A stretch of DNA of 64,000 bases, taken from contig NZ_JACNYL010000002.1 in the NCBI RefSeq assembly GCF_014692525.1, positions 1,236,926 through 1,300,925 of the forward strand, written 5' to 3'. Positions 63,528 through 64,000 of this stretch are shown one piece after another. The number at the start of each line of letters is the position of its first letter. Position 1 is the stretch's first letter. The notes beneath the pieces were generated by a model. That model saw only the letters and a program-made list of their open reading frames with translations. It searched no databases and was not told the DNA's origin. The translations under genes and the position numbers were made by a program. This DNA comes from Sphingobacterium chuzhouense (GTDB taxonomy: Bacteria > Bacteroidota > Bacteroidia > Sphingobacteriales > Sphingobacteriaceae).

Positions 63528-63557
63528 AAAGCCCCTCCAGTTTCCTGAAGGGGCTTT
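63528..63557 (-). terminator. Terminator of the rRNA operon
   Basis: On the minus strand AAAGCCCCTTCAG pairs with CTGGAGGGGCTTT (12 of 13 pairs) with a 4-base loop and is followed by a T-rich run (CTTTTTTATTTG). It lies just after the 5S gene and marks the end of the rRNA operon. Confidence 0.88.
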
Positions 63558-63566
63558 GTATAAAAT

Positions 63567-63675
63567 TTGGCACCGACCTACTCTCCCACCTTTTACGGCA
63601 GTACCATCGGCTCTGGCGGGCTTGACTGCTCTGTTCGGAATGGGAAGAGGTAGACACCGCCGATATAGGCACCTA
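63567..63675 (-). rRNA. 5S ribosomal RNA
   Basis: Read on the minus strand, this has the 5S core: terminal stem with GGTGCC near the 5' end and GGTGCC near the 3' end (joined with two G-U pairs), CGGTGTCTACCTCTTCCCAT, CGAACAGAGCAGTCAAGCCC and TGGGAGAGTAGGTCGG. It is complete, and the exact ends are estimated to within a few bases. Confidence 0.95.
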
Positions 63676-63892
63676 AAATGCTGTTTTATGCTTCGTCCCT
63701 CGCGGACGTTGCTGATACAATCCAATTACTTTTCCGCTAAATACCGAAAAAAGGGGATAGTATCCGAATATCTTTATTCTAGCTGTCAGAAATCGGTATG
63801 GGTGTAAAACATACCACCGATATCACCTGGACACTAGGGTTGACATTCATTGGGAAAAAAAGTTGACAAAAGGAAGAGGACAGCGGAACTTT
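63676..63892 (-). other. 23S-5S internal transcribed spacer
   Basis: About 217 bases without a tRNA or open frame. An imperfect hairpin (ATCGGTATG, 63792-63800, against a CATACC-ACCGAT stretch, 63810-63821) and a short hairpin next to the 23S end (TTCC/GGAA near 63890-63903) could be rRNA-processing signals. Otherwise nothing recognisable. Confidence 0.7.
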
Positions 63893-64000
63893 CCGGCGCG
63901 GAAAGCTTCGGGCTATTAGTACCGCTCGGCTGTGGTGTCTCCACCTCTACACCTGCGGCCTATCGACGTGGTAGTCTCCCACGGCCCTGTAAGGAAGCCT
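63893..64000 (-). rRNA. 23S ribosomal RNA, 3' end (partial)
   Basis: On the minus strand this carries the 23S 3' terminus: GAAGACTACCACGT-like context (GGGAGACTACCACGTCGATA), then AGGCCGCAGGTGTA and CGAGCGGTACTAATAGCCCG. The gene continues past the right edge of the window. The 3' end is estimated from the conserved GGTACTAATA block, to within about 10 bases. Confidence 0.92.

Noticed and set aside
63567..64000. A tRNA in the 23S-5S spacer
   Set aside because: No cloverleaf or T-loop GTTCRANNC is present in 63676-63892.

Overview
The window comes from a Bacteroidota chromosome, most likely family Sphingobacteriaceae (Sphingobacterium/Olivibacter/Pedobacter relatives). The support is two SusC/SusD pairs, TamB and Bacteroidetes-type LptD, BT_3928-family and DUF1599 proteins, promoters of the TTTG-N19-TAnnTTTG type rather than -35/-10 boxes, weak Shine-Dalgarno signals and moderate (roughly 40%) GC. 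It is ordinary chromosomal sequence: I see no phage, insertion sequence, CRISPR array or integrase, and nearly every reading frame is intact.

Layout. 0-5.7 kb: tsaD, divergent tamB and a small convergent gene. 5.9-10.8 kb: a stand-alone SusC/SusD pair whose SusC has two N-terminal carboxypeptidase-regulatory-like domains. 10.8-19.8 kb: housekeeping genes (tex, tatA, a MATE exporter, a methionine-type aminotransferase, a lone 2-oxoacid dehydrogenase E2, cinA). 19.8-25.4 kb: an envelope block (lptD, two tandem N-acetylmuramoyl-L-alanine amidases, an MCE/MlaD protein). 25.5-30.4 kb: an S9 peptidase and a three-gene operon (membrane protein, winged-helix regulator, CreD) carrying two near-identical operator-like palindromes. 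30.6-42.1 kb: tRNA-Leu(TAG), trigger factor, cysM-cysE, a DUF3037/HipA-like kinase pair, DUF1599-BT_3928-aroK-GDPD and a small outer-membrane protein.

42.2-56.5 kb is the most distinctive region. Nine minus-strand genes run head to tail from a well-formed promoter at about 55.6 kb: SGNH hydrolase, EEP-family lipoprotein, SusC, SusD, PKD/PQQ-type lipoprotein, second EEP lipoprotein, DUF218/YdcF-type protein, MurQ, and a neutral-ceramidase-family protein with a beta-propeller-like insertion. A divergent DeoR-family repressor sits beside GCGTTT/AAACGC repeats and a near-perfect palindrome. The locus has an importer but no recognisable glycoside hydrolase. Its enzymes instead suggest attack on phosphodiester, ester and amide bonds plus intracellular lactyl-ether cleavage, so the substrate is unlikely to be a plain polysaccharide. 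Candidates are phosphodiester-substituted cell-wall fragments or a sphingolipid-like molecule; both are inference.

56.5-64 kb: a CoA-transferase, an AraC regulator with a DUF1080 lipoprotein, rpsT, a SpoU/TrmH-type methyltransferase, sucD without sucC, putP, and the end of a minus-strand rRNA operon (5S complete, 23S 3' end only) that leaves the window on the right. A 74-bp hairpin-forming repeat occurs twice (about 13.8 and 27.7 kb).
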